Below the pieces are notes generated by a model. The model had not been told where the DNA came from. It saw only the letters and a list, made by a program, of their open reading frames with translations, and did no database searches. A DNA stretch of 64,000 bases from Monodelphis domestica. Lineage: Eukaryota; Chordata; Mammalia; Didelphimorphia; Didelphidae. The translations under genes and the position numbers were made by a program. Below are positions 39,401 through 53,973 of this stretch, piece by piece. The stretch lies in assembly GCF_027887165.1 (NCBI RefSeq), contig NC_077234.1, positions 250,700,158 to 250,764,157 on the forward strand. Reading direction: 5' to 3'. The number at the start of each line of letters is the position of its first letter. Within the stretch, counting starts at the first letter, position 1.

Positions 39401-42400
39401 CTGACCTCAGAACTGTGGACAGCGTTCTACCAGAGGCTAACCACAGCCCAGCCAGCGCTTGGCTGGCGGTCTGACAGCTTCTGCGTCCAACAGTCTCCCC
39501 ACTCAGGCTGACCGTTAGACAAGAGATGGGTGGCTCCCTCATTAGGCGGATACTCAAAGCGTGCCTGATTTGTCAGCACCTGCCTACAATTTTCATTCTG
39601 AAGGCAAAGCCTTCCAAACTCCACGGCCGCTTTTGCACACCACAGTCAGGAGTTCCATTAGGATTCTCCTAGTTTTGAGAAAATGGAAATCTGAACGAAA
39701 ATGTGCAATAATGGATGCTAAATACTCACTTTCACATCTGTATAGCAAAAATAATCTTTGAAGGTTTAATCTATTATTAATGATTTGACAAACACTCCTA
39801 TTTAATGAATATTCTTATGTTGGTATAAGATATAATACCATAAGTGATAAGGACACTCATGTGAAAAGTCAAGTGGCTGGAGTTCAACAGAGGCTAGACT
39901 GAGGCAGTTCTCTGAGGCCTGGCAACAAAGGAGTCTCATGACTAGCCTCCTTTTTCCCCAAAGGACCCACCGGAGAGATGACAGGATTGCCAACGCCTAG
40001 ATGCGTCTTCCTTCTGGTGAGCCTTATCCGGACATCCCAGGGCCCTCCCCTGGCTATCCCAGGTGGAGACTTTGTAATGGAGCTGCCCCAAAGAGGCGAG
40101 CTGGGAGTCGTCCTCCCTGTCTTTGGGGGGAGGGAAGCCAGTGGGTTGGCCCCAGATGGGCTCTCTCCTACAGAATCCAAGTTTCTAGCAATCTTAAGCA
40201 GAAACCTATAAACTCCCTCCGGAAGGTTTTCATGGTTCCCTCCAAGCCTCAAAGAAAGAAGCCAACAAAGACACCCCTAAATCGTGGTCCAGTCTACAGA
40301 ATAAACACCAGGCAGGGTCCCATTTGAACGGCTCTGGGCTTCGCAGGGATCGTTACTCCGCTGGGCCCCTCAGGCACTGCCCGGCCTTTAGGAGCGGGTC
40401 TTGACAACAACAAACGAGGGCGAGGACGCACTTACTTTGGCCGTAGTTGACATGGCTCCAGCCATCTTCATCTGAGAGTTCATGACTTTAGTCTGGGTAG
40501 ACATAGAAGTGACTTTTGAACTTACAGCAAAAGTTCTAGTTTTCTGTTTCCTCAGTTGCACAAGCTGTTTAGCCAAAACTCTGCAGGCTTCTTTGTTACC
40601 AATCTTGGCCATTTTCTTAATTTCTAATTCCTATATTTTAGGGAAGAGAAAAAACAGATTGTTTTCAACACAAGGCACACAGCATACAGCTCGCCCATCT
40701 CTCAACAGAGCAGGACGGAGCGAGCTGTCAAAGTGACGGGAGAAGGTCATCAGTCTCACTATTACTTTATTTGGAAAACAAAAATGCTAGTTTTACAGAG
40801 ACTCCCAGCAGCCCCTGTACACGTCCAGCCCTGGACACTGCCCAGAAGGAATTCTGGGAAAGGGCAGAACAGGTGCCAAGATTAGGGTTACAAAATGGCA
40901 GAGAAGAAAGGCAGGTAATTTGTAGTATTATTGCTACAAGAATAAGAACCAGGTGTCTCTACAAGACGGTCACCTCTTCCCTCGTGACCTAGCACTGGCC
41001 CAGGAGCAAAGCCTTTGCTGGGCGCCCCCCACCCTGGGGAGAGACTTGGGAGGAGGCTGAGTTGGCAGAAGAGTAGACTCCTCAATGACAAGCCAGGGCC
41101 CAGGACTCCGTTGACTTTGATGTGAATTAAAGGGCAAAGCTTGGGCCAAGTCCTTCTTTGCTGGCCATCCTGACATGCTCTCATATCCCTCCATGGCAGC
41201 CACCCTGCTCCCCTTTCTCTTGTTCTACGCTCCCTGCCCTGGTGCCTTCTGAAGCCCCCACTCTATCGTTAACAGACTGTCCCTCAGAATGAGAAAGCTT
41301 TCTTTCCTGGATGAAGTACTTGTGTGGAGGAGGAGGCCTGAAGCCGGAAGGCCAAAAGCCTTTGGGGACCCTAAACTGTCTCTGCTGAGCTGGACACATC
41401 AACTTTGTCTATATGTTGTCCTTAATTTTGGGGGCACGTGCCAAACTCCTAAGAAAAAAGACTCTGTTATGTTGTGTCTTTGTTCCCTTCAAGTCTCACA
41501 CAGCAGGTACTTGACGACTTGTCCAAAGAATGCAATGAATTATATATTAACCAAAGTAAAGACATTTTAACCACCCTTTTTATTCTGAAATACTTATAAT
41601 GTCCCATTTTATAAATACTTTTCTATCATTCAAACAGTTATTAATATGCACAAAGAATCAAACTGCTTAGCAAGTTTTCTTTTGATCCTATGCAAATCAA
41701 GGAATTATCAGCCAAAGGTTTTAGGAACAAAAATCTATGTGCTGTGAGATTTAAAATGGTTGAGGTCTTAAACTGTAGTGAGTTAAAATGGTGGAAGATA
41801 TAAATTGTGATAGATATAAGAGAGGGTGAGTAAATTTGACCGCAGAAAATGTTTCACTACAGTCTTGGTTTTTAAATCAAATATAAGGTGGTCGCCAGGG
41901 AAATATTCCCAATTATTCAAATACCCAAGTCAACTGGGTTTTATAGAGATTTTAAATTAACAATACAATGAGTAATCAAAGAAAGAGAGAGAGAAAGTAA
42001 GAAAGGAATAAGTATGAAGGGCCTCAAGCCAATATGGCCTAGACCTGAGTTTTAAGAGAGAGAATCAGTCAGTCAGTCTTTTAACACTCACCACAAGGTC
42101 TGCCTAAACAAGGATTCTAGTGACACCAGGCCAGCTCCATCTCAGCTGACTTCACCAGAGAGCCTTCCAGCCAGAGACTGTTCCAAAGGGCCTCCCTCCA
42201 GAGCCCCCAGAGGGACAGAGTCCCCTTAGAGGAGCTCCAGCGAGACCTCCTTTGAGATTGTCCTCCAAGAGCTTCCCTTCTCCAGAGCCTCTCTCAAGAG
42301 ATTCTTCCCAAGCGATCCCCATCAGAGATCCTCCAAAAGGATTTCTCCAAAAGGATATCCTCAAGAGATTCTGCTTTTTCTTATATAGGGGGTTTTCTCC

Positions 42401-45400
42401 CATGTCACCTCCCCTAAGTCCCTACATCTACCAATCACTGTAGACGCTTTCCAAAGGACTGCCCATCTAAATTCCTGCTAAGTTGACCAATCTCCTCACT
42501 AAGTCTGGAGAGAAAACACAGCTGAGTCAACTAATCTCATCAAAAGAAAACTTGCCCGACCCTTTTAGGTACCTAGCATCCCATTGTATCAATTCTAAAA
42601 ACAGGCCTGGCTCAAAGAACTCCTTGCCCCACCATAAGCATGGATCCAAGTACTTTCTTTGTTTAGCAAGGAGTTTTCTGCCCTAAAGCATTCTTAAGTA
42701 CGGGTGGAGTAGAGGTCCTTCCATTTCTGATCCTGGCGAGTTCTCACATCAAAATGGGGAATGTTTCTCAGTAGGGAATTTGTTTCAATTAAGAATTCCC
42801 TGATGGGGAAATTTTTAACATTCACAAGTCTGAGAGATTTCAAGATTTACAGTGCTGAGCAAATTTGTCTGCTGAAGAGATGAACAATCTCTTTTAATTT
42901 AATTTTAAATGTTTTTTCATTAATTTGCCTTAACTTTAACTAAACATTAAACTAAATTTATCTAGAAACTCACCTTTCTTTCCACTCTCATAGATGCCAG
43001 TTCCCTCCAAGCAGAAAAACCAAGACAAACTAGCCTCAGTCCCTCACACCAAATACTCTTTCACTCCCCACTCCAGGCCTTTTCACTAGCAGGATCTAAG
43101 GCAGAGAATCTCTCCAAAGTCTAGTTCCAAAGGCAGTGCCTTATCTAAACTGCATTTACCCACCTCACATGCTTTTGTGCTTATTCTGTTTATATTTACA
43201 TGCCTTTTCATCCCCAATTAGACAGGACTTATAAATTGGAACTGTTTGCTCTTTTTCGTTTGTATCCCCGGGGTTCAGTACGGTGTCTGGCACATAGAAG
43301 ACTGATTAACTCACAGTCTGACTGCAAGGTACTCTCCTAGGTGTAAAGAGAAAACAAACACTCCTTATTTCCCATTTACAGTCTTTGGTGGAGGATACGA
43401 GATGTAAACAGTTAAGTTTATGCAAAAACAAACACCCAAAACTTGGGAAGAGAAAGATGATTAATAGCTAAGGGAATCTGGAAAAGATGTCCCATAGTAG
43501 CAGGCTCCTGAGCCAACCTGGAAGGAAACGAGGAATTCTAGGAGGTTTGTGCAAGCCAGAAGTACCTTCCAATCATAGGCCACAGTGTGAGCAAAGGCAC
43601 AGAAATGAAAAATGGAAAATCACATTTAGGGAACAACAAGAAAGGTAATTTGGCTGGAACAGGCTATATAAATGCAATGAAAAGCCGAGAGGCCAGAGTG
43701 CTGGAAGGGGCATCACCATGTACCTGGGAGCCACCAATACAAAGGCAGGGGCTGGAGAGACAGGAAGACTCTGAGCCACATAGGGACTGAATTTCTTAAA
43801 AAGAAAGAAAATGATCTTCTGCTACACGTTTTGGGATAGGTTGGTTTACCTGGATGAAAGCTCAGAAAAGGGGGGGGGGGGAGTTAAACAGAAGAGTCTG
43901 GAAGTGGCAGTCAGAAGTAGAGTATGCATGGTCTTTGTCCAGTGTGCCAGGGTCTAGGGGTCATCCAGGACAGTGAACACTATCGAGAAATGCAGTGTCT
44001 TCATTCTTTCTTTCTTTTTTTTTTGGGGGGGGGGTATAAGGAGGGTAGAATTAGTGGGGCAGGGAAGGCAGGAAAGAAGAATTTCTTTGAGTTCAAGACA
44101 GCTAGGTGACACAGTGGATAGAGTATTGGGTCTGGAGTCCAGAAGACTCTTCTTCCCAAGTTCAAATTTGCCCTCAGACACTTACTAGCTCTGTGATCTT
44201 AGGCAAGTCACTTAACCTTGTTTGTCTCAGTTTTCTCATCTGTAAAATGAGCTGGAAAAGGATAGGGCAAACTACTCCAGTATCTTTGCCAAGGAAATGC
44301 CAAATGAGGTCACAAAGTGCCAGACAAGAAAAAAGATGGAAAGAAGGAATACAAGAGGAAAAGGTCTATGGTAAATGGAAATTTTTCAAGAAAAGGAGTT
44401 CCAGAAGTTAATTATATTCTAAATTAAAGTCTTAAAAAAATAGAAATGTGTTTAATATTCTGCATATAACACAGAATTTTTATAAGAGGTAAAGGGTGGA
44501 AGGGAGAGAAAATAAGCAGGAAGAAAATCAGGAAGACCTTGATATGACTAAGAAATGATGTCAATCACTTGCCACCTGCCACTGAGTCTCACTAGTTAGC
44601 AAATTATCCCGGAGATAATTTCTAAACTTGTCTGAAAAGTTAAACTGAAATTTAATGTTCTACTTACCAGCTGTTTTTCCTGTTTTTCTAATGCTGCTCG
44701 ATCTCTCATTATAGCCCTCTGTGTACCTCGTAACTCTCGATTCTGCTCCTTTATTACATCTAAGAGAACAACAAAAAAAATTCCCAAATTTATGAATTGT
44801 AAAGTCTTTTTCAATATTATTTAAAATACGGAGTCCAAGAAACTAATAAAAAACTGTACTTTTTATTAGACCATAGATTTTCCTTCACCTACTGTCATTT
44901 TAATAATAAAACTAGTCAGGCTCAAAAACTTGAACTCTAAATAAAAACAAGAAAGATATGAGACTGACGGCACATACTTGCACATGTAAACCTTAAAATT
45001 TCTTAGACTTATAAATGTTGGAAATTTCACCATTGGGAAATTTCATACTTGAAAAATTTCTTACTGATAGTCTATTGGAATGTGAACCCCATTGGCATGG
45101 GAGGGTCATTCTCCTCCCTTCTTAAGATTACTTTAGGACAGAAACCTTTTGCTGAACAATGGAAAAGGCTGCAGCATAGATCAAAATTTAATTATTCCAA
45201 TCTCCACCCTACTCAGGGTAACAGGATTTAGGAAGGGCTGTAGCAAAGGATCAAGATTTAATTATTTGAGAATATGACCTTCAACAGACATGTGCAAAGC
45301 CACAGACCTCTGGGCAGTCCTGGGTTAAGCTAGAGCCACCATTGGCACAGGGAAGACATGGACAGTGATTGGTAGATGTGAGAACTGAGGGGAGGGAACT

Positions 45401-48400
45401 TGGATGGTTTCCTTAAAGATAGTGGGGTCTGAGGACTAGAGGTGGTTGGTTGGAGAGTTTTTGCTCTGAGAGGTGGTGCCCTGAGAAGCTTGCTCTGAAG
45501 GAAGCTGGAGGTGGAGGCCCCTGAGACTGTTTCTCCATTTTGGTCACATGAGTGATAGGGACTGATCTCTTTCCTTTGCCTCAGCTATCTAAGGGCTTGG
45601 GCCTTTTGGCCCAGCCTAAACAGAGGGGGTATTTAAGCCCTATTCCCTTCTCTCCCCTTTCTCTCTCCCTCTCTCTCTCTCTCTCTCTAATACCTTTCTT
45701 CCTCCTGTTTGTAATTAAACTCCATAAAAGGTTGACTGCTGACTTGAGTTTTCATTTAGGAATTACATAGCTGAATTCCTTGGCGACCTTAAATTAATAG
45801 ATATCAGTCTTTTAAAGTGATTTCCTTGTCATACACATTTTTATTTTGTAACAGTGCTTAAACATAAATTTGTAGAGTTCAATGTAAAATTATACTTGGT
45901 TTCCTTGGAAACCACACAAAAGTGTATAACTATACAAATTTTTTGTTCAAACTTCAAAATAAATGCAAATAATAAGTCTGAATTTATGCTATTTTTTAAT
46001 AAGCAAGTCAAACACTTAAAATGAAATTTAAAAAAGGAATGTATATTTATTTGTATATATTCAATTATTGTTATACCTTCTAATTATAAATCTCTACATT
46101 TTAAGATTTTAATATTCATTTTCATTCAATAAAGATGTTATTCATTATTAATTATTATTTTGTTTCCTTCATTTTCATTCATCTCTTACAAAAGGTACAT
46201 TGCAGGTTTTATACAAGTCAGATTAAGAAAAAAATGTATGGCCTATATTAATCCATCAGTTGAGCCCTTTGGAAGATTATGGCAACAGTCTCCAAACTAT
46301 TTTGAAACCATATCTTTGTAAGTAAAGAATTAATTGAGTGTGCACAAGTGTTTTAAATTGACTTACAGATCATATACCTGTACTCATAATTACTGACATG
46401 ATAACGGCCTCTCCTAATAGGACTGGAGTCGCTCTGTCTCTGTCTCCCCACCTCCCTCTGCCCCATGACATAGACTGATTTCTCTGATGACACCCCTTCC
46501 TTTTCCTACAGAGTTTCTTGTTTACAATGTCCTTGCAGCTTCCCCAAACCTTGGTTCTTTGGAGGTTGATGTCTGACTCCATCATACATCCCCGCACATA
46601 ATGGTGTTGTTTAAAATGGAGTTTTTGTACCAAGAAAAAGCATCAGGAAATTTAGACCACTTTTCAACACTTCAGAACCTACTTCATATGGTCCATTTTT
46701 ATTGTACAAAGAATATACAAATGAATGAGCTCTGTGGATTGGTCCATCCCACTGCACAGAACAATCTGGACGTTGCCCACTTTTTTCCTACATGTGGCTA
46801 ATTGGGTTGAACTCTAAACTGACTATGGATCTCACCTGGGAAGCTCCGCCACTCGGGGGCAGAATTGGAGTCAATTTCGTATGAATCAGTATTAACATAG
46901 GATTGGGTCATCTGCCCAATATTTTAACAGAAAGCCTAAACTATTATAGAATTGCTGGGATAAGTCTATGCTCCAGCCCTATTTCTTCTCTTACTATTGG
47001 ATTCTGACCTACCTTCTTAACTGGTAGCCAAAGACTAAAATATATGAAATCTGCAATACTGCCACACTCCAATCTACAACACTTACTGCAAAGATCATGG
47101 ACTGATACAGCCTGTACTGTTCAAAACTAGGAAGAGCTAGTATTAATCCAGACAGAAATGTTACATAAGACAGACATAATATGCAAGAATTTAAATATTA
47201 AAAGATCTCCTTTGGTATCTCCACTTCCCAACACACACCACAGTGCATGCCATTAGAGGATTGTGACCCCACTCAAGTCACCCTCCTCCAGATTCAGCCT
47301 AATCCCAACTCCACTAACCCCACAAAAGGAAGCAGACACTATTCTGCCTAACGGGGGTGGGTGGGGGCAGCAATACAGAAGATAAGTAAGAAAGAAGAAT
47401 CCAGTTGTGGTCTCAATAAACACCAAATAGTATCACAATCTAAAATTTAAAAAAAAAAAAGGTGAAAACTTGCAGCTACCTTTTTTACAACTACAGTAAG
47501 GGGAGGATTCTGAACCAAAAAAGGGACAGGAAGACTACAAATGATGAAATAATTCCATTTACATGAAATCGAAACAGTTTTGCATAAACAAAATCAATGC
47601 AACTAGGATAAGGAAAAACATCCTGTGTGGGGAAATTCTTTACATCCTATTTCTAAAGGTCTGAAATCTAGGATCAACAGATAATTACTGCCATATGGGA
47701 TTAAGATAGAATAGTATGCAAAGCATGTCAACTACTAGTTTGAGAAAAAACAATTGTAAACAACATGAGAAATTGTCCCAAATAGTAAGAGAAACAAGTA
47801 CTAGGTTTTATTTATTTAAACCCTTACCTTCCGTCTTGGAATCAATACTGTATTGATTCCAAGGCATAAGAGTGGTAAGGGCTAGGCAATGGGGGTTAAC
47901 TAACTTGCCCAGGGCCACACAGCTAGGAAATGTCTGAGGCTAGATTTGAACCTAGGACCTCCTGTCTCTAGGCCTGGCTCTCCATCCACTGAGCTACCCA
48001 GCTGCCCCCGAAGTACAAGCTTTTACATCACATCAGCATACAGGCAAAGAGTATAAAGGATGGAAGTAAAACTGGATATTGGAAAGATCTGTGTATTATT
48101 ACACTGTTGATGGAAATGTGAATTATGTGAATGGGTCCAACCATTCTGGAAAGCAATTTGGAATTATGATAGTGAAGAAAATGCCATTATCCTTTTAATT
48201 CAGACATCTGCTGCTGAGGTATGGCCAAGGTATACTTCTGGGTCAAAGACTTTAGGACCTGAATATCAAAATATTCATAGCAACATTTTCTTCTTTTTAA
48301 TAGCAGCAAAAAGTTGGAATTAAAGTTAGTATTCAGTAACAGGGGAATGGCTAAATGAACTGTGGTACATTCATGAAATGGAGTATTATTGTACCTTAAG

Positions 48401-48483
48401 AAATGATAAGATTTTAAGAATTCAGAGAAAGATAGGAAGGCTTAGATGAACAGACATAAAATTATATAAACAGAGTCAACACC

Positions 48484-48536
<53 letters not shown>

Positions 48537-51500
48537 AACAATGTAAATGGAAAGAATAAGAACAAAAATGAAACTAAACAACATAATGACCAAGCTTTGT
48601 CTGGAGCACTTTTGAGAAGATGTTTTTCTATCCAAAGATAGAAAATGTAGAATATTACATTTGCTGTCAGAAAGCTTAACATAAAAGTCAGTTTTGCTAA
48701 ATTACTTTTGTTCTCTTTAAGTTTTATTACAAAGGAGAGCTTACTGGAGAGCAAATGGGAGGCAAGGGAAGGATATAATTGGAAATTAATGGGAAAAAAG
48801 ACATGAAAATATGATAAAATTGAATAGACTAGGGATATAAATCTACATGTGTTTTGACCTCAAGTTTTTTTTTCTTTTCCCATTCAGTCATTTGCAAGGA
48901 AGAACATGACAGCAGCATGGCATAACTGGATTAAAGGATGATATTCTCTGGAGGCTATATTTCTTAAATTTTAAAACTTATTAAAAGAAATTTTAAGAAA
49001 ATCTAACTAGACAGTGATCATCCTCCACAATCTGAACAGATGTTAAAGAACTTAAATGGGGCAAAAATCAGGGCCCAAGAGAAAGGTGAGCAGGGCAAGA
49101 ACGCCACTTCTTGTGTCCTGTGGTGCAAGCCAACATATACCCCTTATGACATCATCATTCCTCCCCAAGAAATCTCTGATAAAGTAGTCTTTTCCAAATT
49201 GCTGTTATCCAAGCAGCCTCCTCCATTTTGTATTTGTTTAGAAGATAGTTTGAACCCAAACACAAGACTTAGAATTCAATATAAATAACCGTAATCTTAT
49301 TAGATTTAGGCAGTAGCACCCTAGCCAGACAAATTCTCCCCCTCCCGTGGCATCCACAATATCCTTTCTGCATTTCAGTTCATTTCTACCACCTGCCTAC
49401 AATTTGAGATTAATGATGTGCAGTGCTAGACAGGCATGCTGTGCCATCTCTTCCCAAAGCATGACTGGGAGAGAAAGTGTTTGCAATAATGGCTCTATTT
49501 ATTTTCTACTTTGGCAGACATGCTGGGGGCTAAGAGGGTTTGCCCTTTTCACTCCAGGAATAGTTTATTCGGAGATTCATTCAAGTTCCTCTTTTAAATG
49601 CCAATTTTGTGATCAAACTAGTCACATTTAAATAAAACTTTATTTCAAGATTTCAAAGATCCTTAATTTCACCTGTTTGAAATCTGCTTAATTGATAAAT
49701 ATCAACATTACTCTAGACATTAGATTTTATGAGCTGCTCTGGCAGCTAGGGAGTACAATGGATAAAGTATTTGGTCTGGAGTCAGGAAGACTCATCTGCC
49801 TGAATTCAAATCTGGCCTCAGACAATTACTAGTTAGTCAAATCACTTAACCCTGTTTGCCTCAGTTTCCTCATCTGTAAAATGATCTGGAGAAGGAAATG
49901 GCAAACCATGCCAGTGTCTCTGCCAAGAAAATCCTAAATGAGGTCATGAACAGCCAGAGGCCTAAATGACTGAAACTAAAAGACTGTAAACTTCAGAACT
50001 TGGGCTACATGCTAAAATGCCTTTCTAAGAGGTAGGTAGGACACGCAAGCTATTGGCATTGTCTTCAAGAACCCATTTGCCTATGTGCAGGGAAATGTAC
50101 ACAAAGTTCCCGATTTCTGAATGCTCTACTTTCAAACAACAAAACATCAGTTCCAAAGTCTTATACTACCATAGAAACAGCTGTTTTTCTCTTTAGCTCA
50201 GAACACCTGTTTGGGAACAGCATGAGAAGATCGGGGCACCCCAGAGCACAAAGCTTCTGAGTAGTTGGGAACTGAATGACTTGAGGAGATGTAGATGTAT
50301 TAAGGTAAAAAGTTTCAAGTATGATCACAAGTATCTGATTCTTTCAAAGAGGCTGGCTTCCCTCTTCCACAATACTGAAGGAGCTGACACCGAGGAGATG
50401 AAAGGTATGATGAGTCCCCCCAAGTGGAAATTCAAATTACATATTTTCATAGAATCAGTTTTATAAATTATATCTGAAATAATATTCATAATAAAAGTAG
50501 AATTTACATAGAGGTTTAAGGTTTGCTAAGTGCAATACAGATATAGCTCTTGTCATCCTTACAATAATCCTGTAAGGTAGGTGTTGTTATTATTTCTGTT
50601 TTAAAGATGAGGAATCTAGAGCACCCAAGGTCAAAGGCTAGTAACTAGCACCTGAAGCCATATTTGAACTCAAGTCTTCCTCTTATCCACTGCCCCAACA
50701 GCATTACACTTCAGGTCCACTATGAATCAGAGGCTTCAGTAGGTTGACTTTTGCACCTAACAATTATCAAAACATTCTTAAAAGGGGAAAATTAATTTCA
50801 AACAATCTAACTATACATGAACTTTTTGGAAGATGATATATTTTAGGAATAAATTATGCAAAATATTAAATTAGGAAATGCCTATAATTAAGAAACATGA
50901 TTGCGTCAATGAAAAGTTACTGAAAATGCAATGAAAATTTGCCAGTGACAACACAACTATTCTACTTCTATGGTTGTATCCTGAACATCAATGAAACAAA
51001 GAACTGGGCACAAAGAAGTTAATTAACCTGTAAAAAAAAAAATCACTGAAAACCTAAAAGGTTATGAAAAAACATTTCATCAATGTTACCTTTCACTGAG
51101 AAATAGAGTATGTGTGAAAAATGCAGTTTAATATAGTATGATTTCTGATTTTATAGAAAGTGGGGCATGACTACTGACTCCAATTCCATATTTGTTCAAA
51201 GGTCTATGAATATTTAAACAGTTCTATATTATCAAGTAAGAGTATACTATTAAAAGTCATTATAATTTAAAGTATTATTCTGTATTTGTTGTGGTTCAGT
51301 TACTTAAGTCCTATCTGCCTCTCCATTTGGGGTTTTCTTGGCAAAGATACTGGGGTGGTTTGCCATTTCCTTTCTAGTTCATTTTACAGATGAGGAAAAT
51401 GAAGTTGTGTCTTCCCACTTTGAACTCTGTGCTCTATCTACTGTGCCACATAACTGCCCTATTGTTATGCATATTATCTGTAAACAGACTGGCAAAGCAT

Positions 51501-53870
51501 TCCTTCCCAAGAGACCAAAGTAATAATATATAAAATAATTCTATCTACTTTTTTCTTTTATATTTTATAAACCAAATATACACATGACCTAGCATTCCCT
51601 TTTTTAACCTTTTAAAAAATATTTATTTTTGCTCTCTCTCCCACCCACCCCCACACATGGCAAGCAATCTGATTCAGATTTTACTTGTGCAATCAGGTAA
51701 AACATTTTCCCTTATTAATACTCTTGTGGAAGGAAACTTGAACGAAAAGAAAATTAAGAAATTGAAAAAAAATTGCTTTGGTCTGGATTCAACTTCCAAT
51801 CAGTTCTTTCTCTGGAAGCAGATGACATTTTTTATTTTGGGTCCTTTGGGACTGTTTTAGATTATTGTATTGCTGAGAATAGCCAAATAATTCACAATTG
51901 TTTATCTTACAATATTATTATCACTGTGTACAATGTTCTTCTGGTTCTGCTTACTTCACTTTAAGTCTTTCCTTTCTAAGTTCCTCTAAGCTTCTCCAGG
52001 TTTTCCTGAAATTATCCTGCTCATCATTTCTTATAGCACAATACATTCCATAATAATCACATACTATAACTTACTTAGCCATTACCCATGGGCATCCCCT
52101 TAGTTCCCAATTCTTTGCCACCACAAAAAGAGCTGCTTTAAATATTTTTGTGCATATAAATCCTTCTCCTTTTTATCTTTTTTTTTCTCTTTGGGATACA
52201 AATCTAGTAATGATATTGCTAGATCAAAGAATATGTACTGTTTTATAGGAACTTTGGGCAGAAATCCAAATTGCCCTCCAGAATGGTTGAATCACTTCAC
52301 AATTTCCCAAAAAGTATATTAGTGACACATCTCTTCTAACTTTTCTTATTTTCCTTTTGTCATAATAGCCTATTTGATACGTATGGGGTGGTACCTAAGA
52401 GTTGTTTTATTTGCATTTCACCAATGAACTGTAAGATCATTTTTTCACATGATTATAGTCTTAATCATTTATCAGTTGAGGAATGACTTTTATTCTTATA
52501 CATTTGACTCATTTCTCTATGTACCTGAGAAACGAGGCTTTTTTTAGAGTTGTAAAATAATGTTTTTGTCTTTCTGACCAGTGTATTCATCCTACTACGG
52601 CCAAATCATATGTCTTGTAGACTTTGGATATAGCAGTATTGATTTTCTTGTCTTCTTTTGAGATTGTGTTTTGGTCTTCCTTGTCATCAAAATAACTTTC
52701 TATATATCGAATTTCTTTTTTGTTTGTTTGTTTGCTCATTTCCCCAAATATTTTCTTCTCTTTTAACTTAAAAAACTGTTACAGGTGGGCTCTGTCCCTG
52801 TGGTGAAAGGAGTTCTGTTCTAAGCTTCAGATTCTTCATGCAGCTACCTTCAGAGATAGATCCGGGAATCTATACATTTTCAGTTCTTTCGAGATAGCAT
52901 GGTCTAAGGAGGGATGTATTTAATATTCTCCTGGCTTGTGCTCTAGTCTGTGAGCAACCACAAGCATTCTTTTCTTCCTTAGAACTAAAACCTAGGTCCC
53001 CTGCTCCCCTGTGCCCTCAAGTACTGTTATATGCTATTGTTCCTCCTCACTCTAGGTCTGTGACCCAGGACCATGACCTGGATCTGCATATGGGTAATGC
53101 AACAGTCTCATACCCGGAGCCAGCAAAGAGACCTCAATAAACTCCTTCTTGTTGTCCAATGCCCCCGTTATCACCTTTGCTGCAGATTCAGTCACCTCTA
53201 AAACCTGGGCTGTCTTTATGAGGTATAGGCTGACTTGGCTTCCCTTGGTTTGTTTCACCACTTTCTACCCTGATGTGACAGATCTTTCAGGCTGGCCTTC
53301 TAAGTTGTTTTAAGCTGAAAAATTAATTTAAATCCATTCTTTTGTGGGTTGTGCTGCTTCAGAATTTGTTTTGAGGCATTATATCAATGTTGTTTAGAAA
53401 GTGATACCTTTTCCATCTTGGCTTGAAAGGAGTTACAAGACACCTATCCTTTCCTTTTAATATAGCCTTTATTTTTATTTATTCTTTAAGATAAATTCCA
53501 TAATGGTTTTTCTCTCTATTTTTAACTGATTCTTCACATTTTATTTAGCATAAGATAAAAAAAAAATGAATGATTTAACACAATTTTTCTATCCTTTGCA
53601 TCTAAAATAGTGTCCTAGCTGGATACTCATATATCACTTCCTTCCAAGTCTTCTATAGTCCAGTCAGACTGGACTACTTGATGCTTCATCTCCTATCACA
53701 ATACTTTTGCACTAGCTGTCTACCATGCCTGGAATTCTCTCCTTCCTCACTTCTCTTAGTTTCTGGCTTCCTTCAAGACTCAGTTCAAATGCTACTTTCC
53801 ACAAGACTTTCCTGGTCACTCCTGGTCATGTTTTCCCCTCTGAGGTTAATTTCCATCTACTCTATATGTA

Positions 53871-53905
<35 letters not shown>

Positions 53906-53916
53906 TATACATGTAC

Positions 53917-53973
<57 letters not shown>

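Noticed and set aside
45657-53971. CRISPR-like or clustered repeats
   Set aside because: The repeated units are mono- and dinucleotide microsatellites and dispersed SINEs; there are no spaced direct repeats, and the genome is mammalian.
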